This document shows, in pieces, positions 15,541 to 26,039 of a stretch of DNA of 36,137 bases. The translations under genes and the position numbers were made by a program. The notes under the pieces were generated by a model. The model ran no database searches. It was not told where the DNA came from and saw nothing but the letters and a program-made list of their open reading frames with translations. The stretch is from Tepidiphilus sp. J10 (GTDB taxonomy: Bacteria > Pseudomonadota > Gammaproteobacteria > Burkholderiales > Thiobacillaceae). The stretch lies in assembly GCA_945897865.1 (NCBI GenBank), contig CAMDHJ010000016.1, positions 1 to 36,137 on the forward strand, read 5' to 3'. Numbering within the stretch: the stretch's first letter is position 1; every line of letters starts with the position of its first letter.

Positions 15541-16401
15541 TTACTTGCCCTTGCGAGTTTTGATGTCTTCTTCCATTTCAGAGAAAGAGGGACGTTCGGT
15601 GGAGAACAGCACCTTGCGGCCAAATTCAACACAGGTTTGCGGCGCGAATCCGTTGAGCGAGGCGAGCAAAACGACTTTGACGACTTGATAGCTTTTGCCC
15701 GCCTCGGTGGCTTTCTGCTCCATCACCGAGACCAGCGGTGCGAAGAAGCCGTAGGAAATCAGGATGCCGAGGAAGGTGCCGACCAGCGCATGCCCGATCA
15801 AGACGCCGAGTTCCGAAGGCGGCAGATGCAACGATTCCATGGTGTGCACCACGCCCATTACCGCTGCGACGATACCGAAAGCAGGCGTGGCATCGGCCAG
15901 CTTGGACATTGCATGGGACGGGTGCATTTCTTCGTGATGGTGGGTTTCCAGTTCGTTATCCATCAGGTTTTCGATTTCCATCGCACCCAAGTTGCCGCCG
16001 ACCATCATGCGCAGGTAATCAGTTATGAAATCACGCAGATGATGGTCGGAGGTGATGTTCGGGTATTTGCCGAAAATCACGCTTTTATCCGGTTCCTCAA
16101 CATCGCCTTCGAGCGACATCAGGCCATCCTTACGCGCTTTGGCAAGTAGTTCGAACAGCAGGCCAAGTAGTTCCATATAGTAGGTCTTGCTGAACTTCGA
16201 ACCTTTGAAGCAGCCGGCGAGGGCGGACACGGTGTGCTTCAGGCCATGCATGCTGTTGGCAGCTACGAATGCACCAATCGCACCACCGGCGATCATCAGC
16301 ACCTCCAACGGCTGCCAGAGTCCACCGAGGTGGCCACCCGCCAAGGCGTAACCGCCAAAAATACTGCCTAGAACCACGACATAACCAACAATGACGAACA
16401 T
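15541..16401 (-). CDS. motA: Flagellar motor stator protein MotA
   Basis: The 286-residue protein has four membrane helices and a large cytoplasmic loop. Residues that contact FliG or affect torque in E. coli, R90, E98 and P173, occur at exactly the same positions here (A-R90-K-D-G; S-L-E98-G-D; A-T-P173-A-F-G). It forms the proton-driven stator with MotB. Start 16401 has AGGAGAA upstream. It begins 13 bases downstream of rnhB, so read-through from the long lipid A operon is likely; no sigma-28 promoter was recognised upstream. That position after rnhB is noteworthy because motility genes usually cluster with flagellar or chemotaxis genes. Confidence 0.97.
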   Translation of the reverse strand: MFVIVGYVVVLGSIFGGYALAGGHLGGLWQPLEVLMIAGGAIGAFVAANSMHGLKHTVSALAGCFKGSKFSKTYYMELLGLLFELLAKARKDGLMSLEGDVEEPDKSVIFGKYPNITSDHHLRDFITDYLRMMVGGNLGAMEIENLMDNELETHHHEEMHPSHAMSKLADATPAFGIVAAVMGVVHTMESLHLPPSELGVLIGHALVGTFLGILISYGFFAPLVSVMEQKATEAGKSYQVVKVVLLASLNGFAPQTCVEFGRKVLFSTERPSFSEMEEDIKTRKGK

Positions 16402-16413
16402 GGTCAGGTTCTC

Positions 16414-17088
16414 CTATCCGCGTGAGTTTGATACAGGGTTTTTGTTTTTTGTGAGAGGCACGTCGAATTCGGGAGCGCTGAAGCGCAAACATGCCCGCTG
16501 TACCGGCCCGAAAGTTTTGCGATGCACCGGACTCGGCCCGTGCTCGCTCAACGCAGCCAAATGGGCTGCCGTCGGATAGCCGGCGTGTCGTTCGAAACCA
16601 TACATGGGGTATGTATCGGCCAGTCGCCGCATTTCTTGATCCCTTTCTGTCTTGGCCAATATTGAGGCCGCCGAGATGCAGGCTTCGCTGTCGTCACCCT
16701 TGATGATGGCGCGCGCCGGGATGGGTAATGGCGGGCAGCGATTGCCATCGATGAGCGCAAATTCGGCGGCTGGATGCAATGCCAGAACCGCTCGCCGCAT
16801 TGCCAGCATGCTGGCGTGCAGGATGTTGAGTTGTTCGATTTCTTCCACCGTGGCGTAGGCGACCGACCAGGCCAGCGCATGCACTCGTATTTCCGCCGCG
16901 AGACGGACCCGGCTGCGTTCGGAGAGTTTCTTTGAATCGCGCAGACCTGCGATCGGATGCTGCGGGTCGAGTATCACCGCAGCCGCGTATACCGCGCCGG
17001 CGAGCGGACCGCGTCCGGCTTCGTCTACGCCGCAGATGCGGTGGGCATCAAGCTGGCAGCTTGGTTCAATCAGCGATTCAGTCGGCAT
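16414..17088 (-). CDS. rnhB: Ribonuclease HII
   Basis: The 224-residue enzyme cleaves RNA-DNA hybrids and removes single ribonucleotides from DNA. All four catalytic acids align with the E. coli enzyme with an offset of six: D22 and E23 ([10 protein letters not shown]), D114 (A-L-I-D-G) and D132 (G-D-D-S). Other typical motifs are L-R-D-S-K-K-L-S and I-S-A-A-S-I-L-A-K. Its ATG lies inside the last bases of lpxB (11-base overlap), so it is coupled. This is the usual last gene of the bam/lpx cluster. Confidence 0.97.
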   Translation of the reverse strand: MPTESLIEPSCQLDAHRICGVDEAGRGPLAGAVYAAAVILDPQHPIAGLRDSKKLSERSRVRLAAEIRVHALAWSVAYATVEEIEQLNILHASMLAMRRAVLALHPAAEFALIDGNRCPPLPIPARAIIKGDDSEACISAASILAKTERDQEMRRLADTYPMYGFERHAGYPTAAHLAALSEHGPSPVHRKTFGPVQRACLRFSAPEFDVPLTKNKNPVSNSRG

Positions 17089-18259
17089 GCCGCTTACCCG
17101 TCAGAAAGGGTTTTAGAGCATGTGCTATCAACGCCGGCGTGTTTCGTTTGAGGCGTGCGCGTTGCTGTCGAAAAGCCTCGATCTGTTTGTTCCGTGCGGC
17201 TTGATCGCTGAGCAGATCATCAAGAGCCAGGGCAAGGGCTTCCGGAGTGGCCTGGTTCTGGATTATTTCGGGTACGACAGACTCAGCCGCCAGGATGTTT
17301 GGTAAACCAATCCAGGGTTGCAAAGCTTGTCGACGCATGATTTGCCAGGTCAGCCAGGGCACCTTATAGGTGATGACATGTGGACAATCGAGCAACAGCG
17401 CCTCCAGCGTTGCGGTACCCGAGGCAATCAGCGCCGAATCAGCAGCCTGCAAGGCTTCATGGGCATGGCCGTAAAGGATGCGCAGGGGCAGATTGGAGTG
17501 ATCGCCTTCGATTGTGACTTGAGCTTCATGCAGGCTTCGTTCAAATATCAGCCGCGTTTCGCGGTTTACCAGCGGAATCAAAAAACGGGTTTGCGGCCGT
17601 TTTACCGCCAGAGTTTTAGCCATTTCGATGAACAGTCTCGCCAGGGCCTTCAGTTCCCCTGGTCGGCTGCCCGGCATCAGCACGACATATTCAGCATCGG
17701 CTTGCAGGCCAAGAATCTGGCGCGCGGCAACGCGATCCGGTGGCGGCAAGGCGTGTGCCAACGGATGACCAACATAGGTCGCCGGAATCCCGGCCGTGCG
17801 ATAAATTTCTTCCTCGAATGGGAATATCAGCAGCGCATGCGATACCGCACGGCGTACTTTCTTGATGCGTTTGGGGCGCCAGGCCCAAACTGAAGGACTG
17901 ACAAAATGGACGCTGGGGATCCCGGCCTGCTTCAATTTGCCTTCCAGTGCCAGATTGAAGTCGGGCGCGTCCACACCGATGAAGACTTGCGGTTGCGTTT
18001 GCAGGAATTGCCGTTGCAAGGCACGCCGAATCGCCAGGATTTTGCTCAGGCTGCCCAACGCTTCAACATAACCGCGCACCGAAAGTGCTTGCATCGGAAA
18101 CCAGGATTTGGCACCCAGCGCCTGCATCTTGGGGCCGGCAATGCCGACAAATTCAAGGCCGGGTTGGGCATTGTTGAGCGCATCGATCAGCAGGCTGCCA
18201 AGCAGATCACCAGACGCTTCGCCCGCGACAATACCTACCTGAACCGGAGATTTCGCCAA
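17078..18259 (-). CDS. lpxB: Lipid A disaccharide synthase
   Basis: The 393-residue GT19 enzyme joins UDP-diacylglucosamine to lipid X on the inner leaflet. [15 protein letters not shown] at the N-terminus is the family hallmark; [18 protein letters not shown] and L-P-G-S-R-P-G-E-L are also intact. The predicted start is TTG (18259), giving MAKSPVQVG; no ATG or clear Shine-Dalgarno is available nearby. It starts 15 bases after the lpxA stop and overlaps rnhB. Confidence 0.97.
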   Translation of the reverse strand: MAKSPVQVGIVAGEASGDLLGSLLIDALNNAQPGLEFVGIAGPKMQALGAKSWFPMQALSVRGYVEALGSLSKILAIRRALQRQFLQTQPQVFIGVDAPDFNLALEGKLKQAGIPSVHFVSPSVWAWRPKRIKKVRRAVSHALLIFPFEEEIYRTAGIPATYVGHPLAHALPPPDRVAARQILGLQADAEYVVLMPGSRPGELKALARLFIEMAKTLAVKRPQTRFLIPLVNRETRLIFERSLHEAQVTIEGDHSNLPLRILYGHAHEALQAADSALIASGTATLEALLLDCPHVITYKVPWLTWQIMRRQALQPWIGLPNILAAESVVPEIIQNQATPEALALALDDLLSDQAARNKQIEAFRQQRARLKRNTPALIAHALKPFLTGKRHAD

Positions 18260-18273
18260 GATGCAACCAATGC

Positions 18274-19050
18274 CTAACGAATGATGCCGCGACCGGATAC
18301 GGCGAGAAAATCAGCCAGTATTTTCAATTCCGGTTGATCTTCCGCTGCTGTCAGGATTGCACTTTGCGCTTCGCTCAAGCCCAGGCCGGAGCGATAAAGC
18401 GTCTTGTAGGCACGTTTGATCGCGCTCACGGCCTCAAGGCTGTAACCGCGTCGTTTCAAGCCTTCTGAATTGATCCCGTGCGGCGCTGCCGGACTGCCCG
18501 ATACCGTGACGTAGGGCGGTACATCCTGGCGAATCACCGAGGCGATGCCGGTAATTACGTGGGCGCCGATGCGACAGAACTGATGGATACCGGTGAAGCC
18601 GCCCAGAATGGCGTAATCATTCACGCTGACATGGCCGGCGAGAGAAGCGTTGTTGGCAAAGATGACGTGATTGCCGATGACGCAATCGTGCGCCACATGA
18701 ACATAGGCCATAACCCAGTTGTCATTGCCGATGCGGGTGACGCCGGCATCCTGGATGGTGCCGGTATTGAAGGTGCAGAACTCGCGGATGACGTTGTTGT
18801 CACCAATTTCCAGACGAGTCGGCTCGCCGGCATATTTTTTGTCCTGCGGCTCCTCGCCGAGTGAGACAAATTGAAAAATCCGGTTGCCTGAACCGATGCG
18901 AGTATGGCCGGTAATCACCACATGCGGCCCGATCTGGCAGCGGTCGCCAATTTCAACATGCTCGCCAATGATCGAATAGGCGCCCACAGTGACGTTCTCA
19001 CCGATGCGAGCTTGCGGGTGGATCAGCGCGGTAGGATGGATCGCAGCCAT
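18274..19050 (-). CDS. lpxA: UDP-N-acetylglucosamine O-acyltransferase
   Basis: The 258-residue left-handed beta-helix enzyme performs the first committed lipid A step. Repeating hexapeptides ([18 protein letters not shown]) run through the first two thirds; V-H-V-A-H-D-C contains the catalytic histidine, and [12 protein letters not shown] is typical. The ATG at 19050, giving [12 protein letters not shown], is preferred to an upstream ATG at 19080 that lies inside fabZ, because homologues start with this motif. It begins five bases after the fabZ stop. Confidence 0.96.
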   Translation of the reverse strand: MAAIHPTALIHPQARIGENVTVGAYSIIGEHVEIGDRCQIGPHVVITGHTRIGSGNRIFQFVSLGEEPQDKKYAGEPTRLEIGDNNVIREFCTFNTGTIQDAGVTRIGNDNWVMAYVHVAHDCVIGNHVIFANNASLAGHVSVNDYAILGGFTGIHQFCRIGAHVITGIASVIRQDVPPYVTVSGSPAAPHGINSEGLKRRGYSLEAVSAIKRAYKTLYRSGLGLSEAQSAILTAAEDQPELKILADFLAVSGRGIIR

Positions 19051-19055
19051 GGGCT

Positions 19056-19547
19056 TCAGGCCAGTTCTTTCAAGGTGCACATCAGTTCAGCTTCACAGGC
19101 CGTTTGCCCGTCTACCGTGCCTTTGACCGCGAATTTCCAGATACCGCGGGTGACTCTTAGTACCTGTGCTTCCATGCGCAATTGATCGCCTGGCACAACA
19201 GGCCGCTTGAAGCGGGCGCCATCGATACCGACAAAGTACACCACTGTGTTCGGACTGATTTCGTTGCCGCCGCTCTTGAACGCCAGCAAGCCGGCAGTCT
19301 GCGCTAACGCTTCGATCATCAGCACACCCGGCATCACCGGGTGATTCGGGAAATGGCCGGGAAAATGCGGCTCGTTCATGCTGATGTTCTTCAGCGCGAC
19401 AATACGTTCATTCGGCACCAGTTCAAGCACCCGATCAACCAACAGAAACGGATAGCGGTGTGGCAGATATTTCATGATTTGGGAGATGTCCATGCCAGAA
19501 TCTGTCGCGCTACGGGTTGCCATATCAGTTGCCATATCAGTTCCCAT
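19056..19547 (-). CDS. fabZ: 3-hydroxyacyl-ACP dehydratase FabZ
   Basis: The 163-residue hotdog-fold dehydratase of fatty acid synthesis carries [13 protein letters not shown], the catalytic histidine in [10 protein letters not shown] and the catalytic glutamate in M-I-E-A-L-A-Q. Homologues start at the MDIS equivalent (19493). Here AAGGAA lies seven to twelve bases before the upstream ATG at 19547 while 19493 has none, so an 18-residue N-terminal extension, partly made by a 12-base tandem repeat, is probably translated. It lies between lpxD and lpxA as usual. Confidence 0.96.
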   Translation of the reverse strand: MGTDMATDMATRSATDSGMDISQIMKYLPHRYPFLLVDRVLELVPNERIVALKNISMNEPHFPGHFPNHPVMPGVLMIEALAQTAGLLAFKSGGNEISPNTVVYFVGIDGARFKRPVVPGDQLRMEAQVLRVTRGIWKFAVKGTVDGQTACEAELMCTLKELA

Positions 19548-19550
19548 ATC
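19516..19550 (-). repeat. 12-bp tandem repeat at the fabZ start
   Basis: Read leftward, GGGAACTGATAT, GGCAACTGATAT and a partial GGCAAC follow each other. This encodes the [11 protein letters not shown] head of FabZ and offers three in-frame ATG codons. Confidence 0.75.
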
Positions 19551-19559
19551 TGCTTTCCT

Positions 19560-20582
19560 TCAGTCTTTCTTGAGTTTTTCTTCGAGTGACTTGACCCGCT
19601 TTACCAATGCATCGAGATGACGCAGGTGAACGGCATTGTGCTTCCAGTCTTCATGCTTCATCAGTGGCTGCACCGAGGTGTAAACACCCGCTTCGCGGAT
19701 GTCTTTTGCCACAAAAGTACCCGCAGATATGGTCACCCGGTCACCGATTTTCAGGTGGCCGATGATCATTGCCGCGCCGCCGATCTGGCAATACGCACCA
19801 ATATGCGTACTGCCGGCGATGCCGACGCATGCGGCAATCGCAGTGTGGCGGCCAATACGGCAGTTGTGGGCGATCTGAATCAGGTTGTCGAGCTTGGCGC
19901 CGGCTTCGATCACGGTGTCATCCAGCGCGCCACGGTCGATACAAGTATTGGCGCCGACTTCAACATCATCTTCGAGAATCGCGCGTCCGGTTTGCGGCAC
20001 CTTCAGCCAGCCATCTCCTTGCCAGGCGAGGCCGAAACCATCGGCGCCAATCACCACGCCGGGATGCAGAATCACCCGTTTACCCAGCCGGCAACCATGC
20101 TGCACTACGACTCGGGCGTGCAACAGGCAGTCTTCGCCCATTTCCACATTTGGGCCGATGACACTGAGCGCGCCCACCTGGCAACGTGGCCCGATTTTCG
20201 CATTTGACCCGATCACCGCCCCCGGACCAATGCGGACATCAGCTCCGATGACGGCATCCTCGGCCACTGCTGCGGTCGGATGTATCCCGGGTTGTAATTG
20301 CGGTTCAGGCTGCAACAGCGCCGCGGCACGGGCGAAACCGGCATGCGGATTGGCCAGCGCAAGGCATGGCTGGGCAAGATCGTTTGCCAGCGACTCCGGC
20401 ACGATCAATGCACCAGCTTGGCTTGAGCGCGCCTGCGCCAGATGCTTGGCAGCAACCAGAAAGCCAAGCTGATGCGGCTTGGCGTTCGCTAAGGAAGCAA
20501 CGCTATCGAGCCGTATCTCCTTGTCGCCCTGTATCGTCCCGCCCAGGATCGCCTGCAACTCGGCCAGTGTCAGCGCAGGCAT
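19560..20582 (-). CDS. lpxD: UDP-3-O-acylglucosamine N-acyltransferase
   Basis: The 340-residue enzyme adds the N-linked acyl chain in lipid A synthesis. It has an N-terminal uridine-binding domain (~1-100), a hexapeptide beta-helix (~100-310) with the catalytic histidine in [10 protein letters not shown], the G-A-D-G-F-G motif, and a C-terminal helix that is highly charged ([14 protein letters not shown]). The ATG at 20582 follows the skp stop by six bases. Its stop is 12 bases upstream of the fabZ start. Confidence 0.97.
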   Translation of the reverse strand: MPALTLAELQAILGGTIQGDKEIRLDSVASLANAKPHQLGFLVAAKHLAQARSSQAGALIVPESLANDLAQPCLALANPHAGFARAAALLQPEPQLQPGIHPTAAVAEDAVIGADVRIGPGAVIGSNAKIGPRCQVGALSVIGPNVEMGEDCLLHARVVVQHGCRLGKRVILHPGVVIGADGFGLAWQGDGWLKVPQTGRAILEDDVEVGANTCIDRGALDDTVIEAGAKLDNLIQIAHNCRIGRHTAIAACVGIAGSTHIGAYCQIGGAAMIIGHLKIGDRVTISAGTFVAKDIREAGVYTSVQPLMKHEDWKHNAVHLRHLDALVKRVKSLEEKLKKD

Positions 20583-20588
20583 AGGGAA

Positions 20589-21077
20589 TCAACGATCCAA
20601 CGATTTCAAAATGCGATCGGTGATGTCGATCTTCGGGCTGGCATAAATCACATTTTCCAGAATCAGGTCAAATTTTTCCCGCTCGGCGACTTCCATGATC
20701 GTCTTGCGTGCACGTTCCTGCACGCCGGCAAATTCTTCGTTCTTGCGCTGATTCAGGTCTTCCCGAAACGAGCGTTGATCATGTTGAATATCACGGGTCA
20801 GATTGGCCAACTCCTTCTGCTTTTGAACCCGATCCGTTTCGGCCAGGGTCAGGCCCTCTTTTTCCAGAAAAGCCTGCAGTTCGCGTGCCTGCTTGACCTG
20901 TTTCTGAATGTTTTGATCTCGAACCTTGAATTCCTTTTCCAGCTTCTTTTGCGCTTTCAGCGCTAGCTGAGAATCACGGAACACTTTTTCGGTGTTGACG
21001 TAGCCGATTTTCAGTTCAGCGGTCAGTGCAGCAAGAGGAAACGCTAGGGCGAGAAGGAAGATGAAAAAACGTTGCAA
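20589..21077 (-). CDS. skp: Periplasmic chaperone Skp (OmpH)
   Basis: The 162-residue periplasmic chaperone shields outer-membrane proteins on the way to BamA. A signal peptide (F-F-I-F-L-L-A-L-A-F-P-L-A-A-L-T-A) is followed by I-G-Y-V-N-T-E-K-V-F and a long Gln/Glu/Lys-rich coiled coil (~40-120). The start is TTG at 21077, well supported by AAGGAG seven bases upstream. It begins 14 bases after the bamA stop. Confidence 0.95.
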   Translation of the reverse strand: MQRFFIFLLALAFPLAALTAELKIGYVNTEKVFRDSQLALKAQKKLEKEFKVRDQNIQKQVKQARELQAFLEKEGLTLAETDRVQKQKELANLTRDIQHDQRSFREDLNQRKNEEFAGVQERARKTIMEVAEREKFDLILENVIYASPKIDITDRILKSLDR

Positions 21078-21091
21078 GATGAAACTCCTTT

Positions 21092-23494
21092 TCAGAATAC
21101 GTTGCCAAGTTGGAATTGGAAGGTTTGTTTTTCATCATCGGCAGCTGCGTTGAGGGGTTTTGCCAAAGAGAGCTTGATCGGGCCCATCGGCGAGTACCAA
21201 GTGACTGCTGCGCCAACGGAATAGCGCATGTCGGAAGTGGACAACTTACTGTAGCGGCCAGGTGTAGTCGGATCATTATCTGGATCGTCACCAGGTCCGG
21301 CGACAGCGCCAATATCCAGGAACGTGCTCAAGCGTACCGAGCGATCATTTCCCATGCCGGGGAAAGGAAACAGCAATTCGGCGTTGCCAACGACGCGTTT
21401 AGTACCACCAATGGAAAAGCTGCTACCGCTCGAATTGACCGCTTTCGGGCCGAGTGCACCTGAATCAAAACCGCGCACCGAGCCGATGCCACCAGCGAAG
21501 AAGTTGCGGAATAAAGGCATTTCTTCGCCGTTGTAACCACCGCCAATGCCAATTTCCCCATTCAACAGCAAGCTGACCCTGCGGGAAAGCGGTTTCAACC
21601 ATTGATATTGATAGTTCAGTTTGTAGTAGTTCAGGTCACCCAGGGGCGTACCGACTTCCATATAGGCGCGCTGATAAGTGCCTTTTGTCGGGTAGAGCAG
21701 GCTATCTCGGGAATCGCGCGCCCAACCGGCTTCAAAACGCAGGGAATCGGTGGTGGCCGAACAGGAAAGCGCTGAGGGATTTGTTGGGCTGGGGCAACTT
21801 GATTCGTACCGATTGGCGTAGTCGAAATAAACCTGGGGGGCGGTGCCGTTCAAATCCAGCTTGACCTGTTCATAAGCCAATCCAAAGTTGACCGAATCGA
21901 ATTCGGTAATCGGCACCCCCAGACGCAATCCGGCGCCCACAGTCGATGTACTGTAGTCCGCGACACTGTCCAGACTCTCGGTATCCACATCGCGGCGATA
22001 CAGGTCATAACCCAGGCTAACCCCGTCCGACGTGAAGTAAGGGTTGGTGAAGGAAAGGGAATACACCTTATTGATGCTGCCGCTATTGATCTGAACGGAC
22101 AGTCGGTTGCCGCTGCCGAACAGGTTGTTCTGTGCAATCGACCCGGAAAGAACGAGACCATCCGAACTGGAGAAACCGGCGCCCAGCAGGATGTTGCCGG
22201 TGGGCTGCTCGGTGACGTTGACGTTGACATCAACCTGATCGGTGGTACCCGGCACCGGCGGAGTTTCAATCGTGGTTTCCTTGAAATGGCCCAGACGCTC
22301 GACCCGTACTCGCGAGCGATTGATCTTGTCAGCGGCATACCAGGCGCCTTCCAACTGCCGCATTTCACGCCGCACGACTTCATCCTTGGTGCGCGTATTG
22401 CCAGTGACATTGAGGCGGCGGACGTAAACCTTGCGGCCTGGATCAACCAGGAAGGTGAAGTTGGCGGTTCGTTTTTCCTTGTCGATCTCGGGCGCCGCAT
22501 TGACGTTGGAAAAGGCAAAACCCTCATTGCCCAGGCGGTCGCCAATATTGCGGGTGGACTCGTTGAGACGTTCGCGAGAAAAGACGTCGCCGACCTTCAG
22601 GCTGACAAGATTCTTCAATTCCGCTTCGGGCACCGGCAGGTCGCCGGCGAATTTGAAGTCGCTCACCGTGTAGCGTTCGCCTTCCTGGATATTGATGGTG
22701 AGGTAGATGTCCTTCTTGTCTGGCGTGATGGAAACCTGGGTCGACTCGACGTTGAATTCCAGATAGCCCTGGTTCAAATAATGCGAGCGCAAGGTTTCCA
22801 GATCACCCGACAGTTTTTGCTTGGAGTACTGATCGTTCTTGTTCCACCAGGTCATCATGCCAGGGGTTCTCAGATTGAACAGTTTGAGCAGGCTTTTCTC
22901 GGTAAACGCCTTGGCGCCGACAATATTGATGCTGCGGATTTTGGCGACTTCGCCTTCGTTGACCTCGAAGTTGACTGCAACTCGATTGCGCTCAAGCGGT
23001 GTTGTGGTGGCCTTGACCTGAACCGCGTACATGCCGCGGTTGAAATATTGGCGAGTGAGTTCCTGCTCTGCTTTGTCGAGCAGGGATTTGTCCAGGATGC
23101 GGCCATCGGAAAGTCCCAATTGCTTGAGTCCGGCCAGCATGTCTTCTTTCGGGAATTCCTTCATGCCGGAAAAATTGACGCTGGCGATGCCTGGCCGCTC
23201 TTCAACGGTCACCACCAACACTTCATTGTTGGCTTCCAGGCGGACATCCTTGAAAAAACCAGTGGCATAGAGTGCTTTGATCGCTTCCGATGCACGTGCC
23301 GGAGTCAGTGTCTCGCCGACCTTGATCGGCAAATAGCTGAATACTGTGCCAGCTTCAGTGCGTTGAATGCCTTCCACCCGAATATCCTTGATCTGGAATG
23401 GATCGAAGGCATGCGCTGGCGATGACAATAGAGCCAAAGCAAGCATGGCAGAAGAAAGCGGACGAAGGCGAAAAGAAAACATGGGGGCGTTCAC
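21092..23494 (-). CDS. bamA: Outer membrane protein assembly factor BamA
   Basis: The 800-residue core of the BAM complex inserts beta-barrel proteins in the outer membrane. A signal peptide ends at S-S-P-A-H-A before F-D-P-F. Five POTRA domains (~28-425) precede the 16-strand barrel; V-R-G-F-D on loop 6 is intact and the C-terminus ends in F, as expected for a BAM signal. GTG at 23494 overlaps the rseP stop as GTGA; an ATG at 23482 is also plausible. Its neighbours rseP and skp are standard. Confidence 0.97.
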   Translation of the reverse strand: MNAPMFSFRLRPLSSAMLALALLSSPAHAFDPFQIKDIRVEGIQRTEAGTVFSYLPIKVGETLTPARASEAIKALYATGFFKDVRLEANNEVLVVTVEERPGIASVNFSGMKEFPKEDMLAGLKQLGLSDGRILDKSLLDKAEQELTRQYFNRGMYAVQVKATTTPLERNRVAVNFEVNEGEVAKIRSINIVGAKAFTEKSLLKLFNLRTPGMMTWWNKNDQYSKQKLSGDLETLRSHYLNQGYLEFNVESTQVSITPDKKDIYLTINIQEGERYTVSDFKFAGDLPVPEAELKNLVSLKVGDVFSRERLNESTRNIGDRLGNEGFAFSNVNAAPEIDKEKRTANFTFLVDPGRKVYVRRLNVTGNTRTKDEVVRREMRQLEGAWYAADKINRSRVRVERLGHFKETTIETPPVPGTTDQVDVNVNVTEQPTGNILLGAGFSSSDGLVLSGSIAQNNLFGSGNRLSVQINSGSINKVYSLSFTNPYFTSDGVSLGYDLYRRDVDTESLDSVADYSTSTVGAGLRLGVPITEFDSVNFGLAYEQVKLDLNGTAPQVYFDYANRYESSCPSPTNPSALSCSATTDSLRFEAGWARDSRDSLLYPTKGTYQRAYMEVGTPLGDLNYYKLNYQYQWLKPLSRRVSLLLNGEIGIGGGYNGEEMPLFRNFFAGGIGSVRGFDSGALGPKAVNSSGSSFSIGGTKRVVGNAELLFPFPGMGNDRSVRLSTFLDIGAVAGPGDDPDNDPTTPGRYSKLSTSDMRYSVGAAVTWYSPMGPIKLSLAKPLNAAADDEKQTFQFQLGNVF

Positions 23495-24837
23495 CCGACG
23501 AAGAGTCGTTGCAGGTCGTTGAAAAGTGCGAAGAACATCAGCATGCCAAGTAAGCCGATGCCGATGCGTTGGCCGATCTCTTGAATTCGTTCAGAGACAG
23601 GCTTTCCGGTCAAAAATTCGGCGAAATAATACAGCAAGTGCCCGCCATCCAATAACGGCACAGGCAGCAGATTCAGCACGCCAAGGCTGATGCTGACCAA
23701 GGCGAGAAAGGCGATGAAACTTGCTGCACCACTCTCGGCGGATTGCCCGGCGTAATCGGCGATGGTGATCGGTCCGGAGAGATTTTTCAGTGAGGCCTCG
23801 CCAATCAGCATGCGACCCAGCATCTGCAAACTGAAAGTGGACAGTTCCCAGGTTCGGTTGAGTGCGCGGGCCATCGATTCGATTGGTCCGTAGCGTGCTT
23901 CATCCTGATAGGGGGCGAACAAGGCGGGATCAATGTCCGGCGCCGCGCCGATACGTCCGGTTTCACCTTTGGCCCCCACCGCTTCGGGTGTCACCATGAG
24001 TTCAATCTGATTACCCTGACGTTCAACAGTGAAGCGCAAACCGAGGTTGGGCGATTGTCGGACGCGAGTAACAACGTCATTCCATTCACCGACGGCTTGG
24101 TTGTTGATCGCGAGAATCCGATCACCCGCTTGCAGACCTGCACTTGAGGCAGGCCCGCCCGCTGTCAGTTGCGCCAGAACCGGCGGCAATGGTGGCATGT
24201 AACGCTGCAGACCAAGTGCCTGCAACGGTGCTTGTTCGAACGTTTCATCTCTTTCTACCACCACCAACGTGCGCTGCGCCAGATATCCCCTGGCATCGAC
24301 GGTTTCGATGCTGAGTCGTTCGTCGCTGAGGCCATATTTCAGGGAAAGCCAATGCAGATCCTGAAAGCTCTCGACTTTCTCGCCATTGAACGCAGTGACC
24401 TGATCACCTGCCTGGATACCGGCCAGCGCCGCTGGAGTGCCATGCGGTGGTGAGTCGAGGACCGGTTTGAGTATCGGCACGCCGGTCATGAACAGCGCCC
24501 AGAACAGCAGGATGGCGAGCAGGAAATTGGCAATCGGTCCGGCCGCAACAATCGCAGAACGCGCTCCCAGTGATTTCCGGTTGAAGGTTTCGCCGAGTAA
24601 TGCAGGCTCAACCGGGGCTTCGCGCTCGTCCAGCATCTTCACATAACCGCCCAGCGGGAACGCCGCCAGTGCCCATTCCGTGCCGTGGCGATCAGTCCGT
24701 TGCGCGATGACTTTGCCAAAGCCGACAGAAAACCGGAGCACCTTGACGCCAGCCAGGCGGGCGATCGCGTAGTGGCCGAATTCGTGAAAAATGATCAGGA
24801 TGGCCAATGTGGCCACAAAAGCGAGCAGGGTAGTCAT
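23491..24837 (-). CDS. rseP: Regulated intramembrane protease RseP (site-2 type)
   Basis: The 448-residue inner-membrane zinc metalloprotease cleaves anti-sigma-E factor RseA-like substrates. H18-E-F-G-H22 in the first helix binds zinc and [10 protein letters not shown] in the third helix supplies the aspartate ligand. Two PDZ domains lie in the periplasmic part (A-G-I-Q-A-G-D-Q and A-G-L-Q-A-G-D-R). It starts with ATG overlapping the dxr stop as ATGA and overlaps bamA likewise. Confidence 0.97.
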   Translation of the reverse strand: MTTLLAFVATLAILIIFHEFGHYAIARLAGVKVLRFSVGFGKVIAQRTDRHGTEWALAAFPLGGYVKMLDEREAPVEPALLGETFNRKSLGARSAIVAAGPIANFLLAILLFWALFMTGVPILKPVLDSPPHGTPAALAGIQAGDQVTAFNGEKVESFQDLHWLSLKYGLSDERLSIETVDARGYLAQRTLVVVERDETFEQAPLQALGLQRYMPPLPPVLAQLTAGGPASSAGLQAGDRILAINNQAVGEWNDVVTRVRQSPNLGLRFTVERQGNQIELMVTPEAVGAKGETGRIGAAPDIDPALFAPYQDEARYGPIESMARALNRTWELSTFSLQMLGRMLIGEASLKNLSGPITIADYAGQSAESGAASFIAFLALVSISLGVLNLLPVPLLDGGHLLYYFAEFLTGKPVSERIQEIGQRIGIGLLGMLMFFALFNDLQRLFVG

Positions 24838-26039
24838 GCTTGATTGGCGTAATTTTCAGCCATCAGTTCCCGTGCTGTGATGCGGGCGGCGGCATCGGCT
24901 GCCAACAAGTCTTCCAGTGATTCGGCTGGCTGCTCGGCCAGATGCTGCAACACGGCATCCAGCGTAGCGGCAATCGCCAAATAGGGTATCTGCTTGTTCA
25001 GGAACGCTGCCACGACTTCCTCATTGGCGGCATTCAGCATCGCCGGCGCGGCACCGCCGGCGGCAAGCGCCTGATAGGCCAACCCAAGGCAGGGAAAGCG
25101 GCGCAGGTCGGGCGCTTCGAAGGTCAGCGTGCCGATCTTGGCCAGATCAAGCCAATTGACGCCGGCTTCGATCCGCTCCGGGTAGATCAGCGAATGCGCA
25201 ATCGGTGTCCGCATATCCGGGTTGGAAAGCTGCGCCAGTACTGAGCCGTCGAAATACTCGACCATGCTGTGCACGATGCTCTGCGGGTGGATGACGACTT
25301 CAATCTGCGCCGGCGGGGCATTGAACAGCCAGTGCGCTTCAATGACTTCCAGCCCCTTGTTCATCATGGTGGCGGAATCGACCGAGATCTTCTTGCCCAT
25401 GACCCAGTTTGGATGCGCAACAGCTTGCTCCGGAGTGATGTCCTTCAGCGTATCGAGTTCACGCATGCGAAACGGTCCGCCAGATGCGGTCAGCAATACT
25501 CGACGCACGCCATGCCGGGCCAGATTTCGGTCACTGCCATGATTGAAAAAGGCGGCCGGCATGGACTGGAATACAGCGTTGTGCTCGCTGTCGATCGGCA
25601 GCAACGTGGCATTGTGATCATGCACAGCCTGCATGAAAAAACGCCCGGCCATGACCAGTGTTTCCTTGTTTGCCAGCAACACCCGCTTGCCGGCACGTGC
25701 TGCGGCCAGTGCCGGCCGCAAACCGGCGGCGCCGACAATGGCAGCCATCACGCTATCGACTTCCGGCAGACTGGAGACAAACTCCAGTGCCTCCATGCCG
25801 ACCAGCACTTCGGTCTGAGTGCCAGCCAGCATGGCTTGCAAAGCGATTGCCTTGTCGACGTCCAGCACCACGGCATAGCGTGGATTGAACTGACGACATT
25901 GTTGCGCCAGTTTTTCGATCTGGTTTTGCCCGGTCAGGGCGACGATGCGAAAGCGGTCTGGATGCCGCGCCACCACATCGAGTGTGTTGACGCCGATGGT
26001 GCCGGTAGCGCCGAGTATTGTGAGTGCGTGCAATGTCAT
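24834..26039 (-). CDS. dxr: 1-deoxy-D-xylulose 5-phosphate reductoisomerase
   Basis: The 401-residue enzyme makes MEP, the first committed step of the non-mevalonate isoprenoid pathway. The NADPH-binding G-A-T-G-T-I-G motif (usually G-A-T-G-S-I-G) is near the N-terminus, N-K-E-T-L-V-M-A-G and the metal-binding [10 protein letters not shown] follow. The ATG at 26039 overlaps the cdsA stop as ATGA; a TTG at 26048 would add three residues and is less likely. The enzyme supplies precursors for UppS two genes upstream. Confidence 0.97.
   Translation of the reverse strand: MTLHALTILGATGTIGVNTLDVVARHPDRFRIVALTGQNQIEKLAQQCRQFNPRYAVVLDVDKAIALQAMLAGTQTEVLVGMEALEFVSSLPEVDSVMAAIVGAAGLRPALAAARAGKRVLLANKETLVMAGRFFMQAVHDHNATLLPIDSEHNAVFQSMPAAFFNHGSDRNLARHGVRRVLLTASGGPFRMRELDTLKDITPEQAVAHPNWVMGKKISVDSATMMNKGLEVIEAHWLFNAPPAQIEVVIHPQSIVHSMVEYFDGSVLAQLSNPDMRTPIAHSLIYPERIEAGVNWLDLAKIGTLTFEAPDLRRFPCLGLAYQALAAGGAAPAMLNAANEEVVAAFLNKQIPYLAIAATLDAVLQHLAEQPAESLEDLLAADAAARITARELMAENYANQA

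Noticed and set aside
22286-23425. Long rightward open frame (379 codons) opposite bamA
   Set aside because: Antisense shadow of bamA; no recognisable domain or ribosome-binding site.
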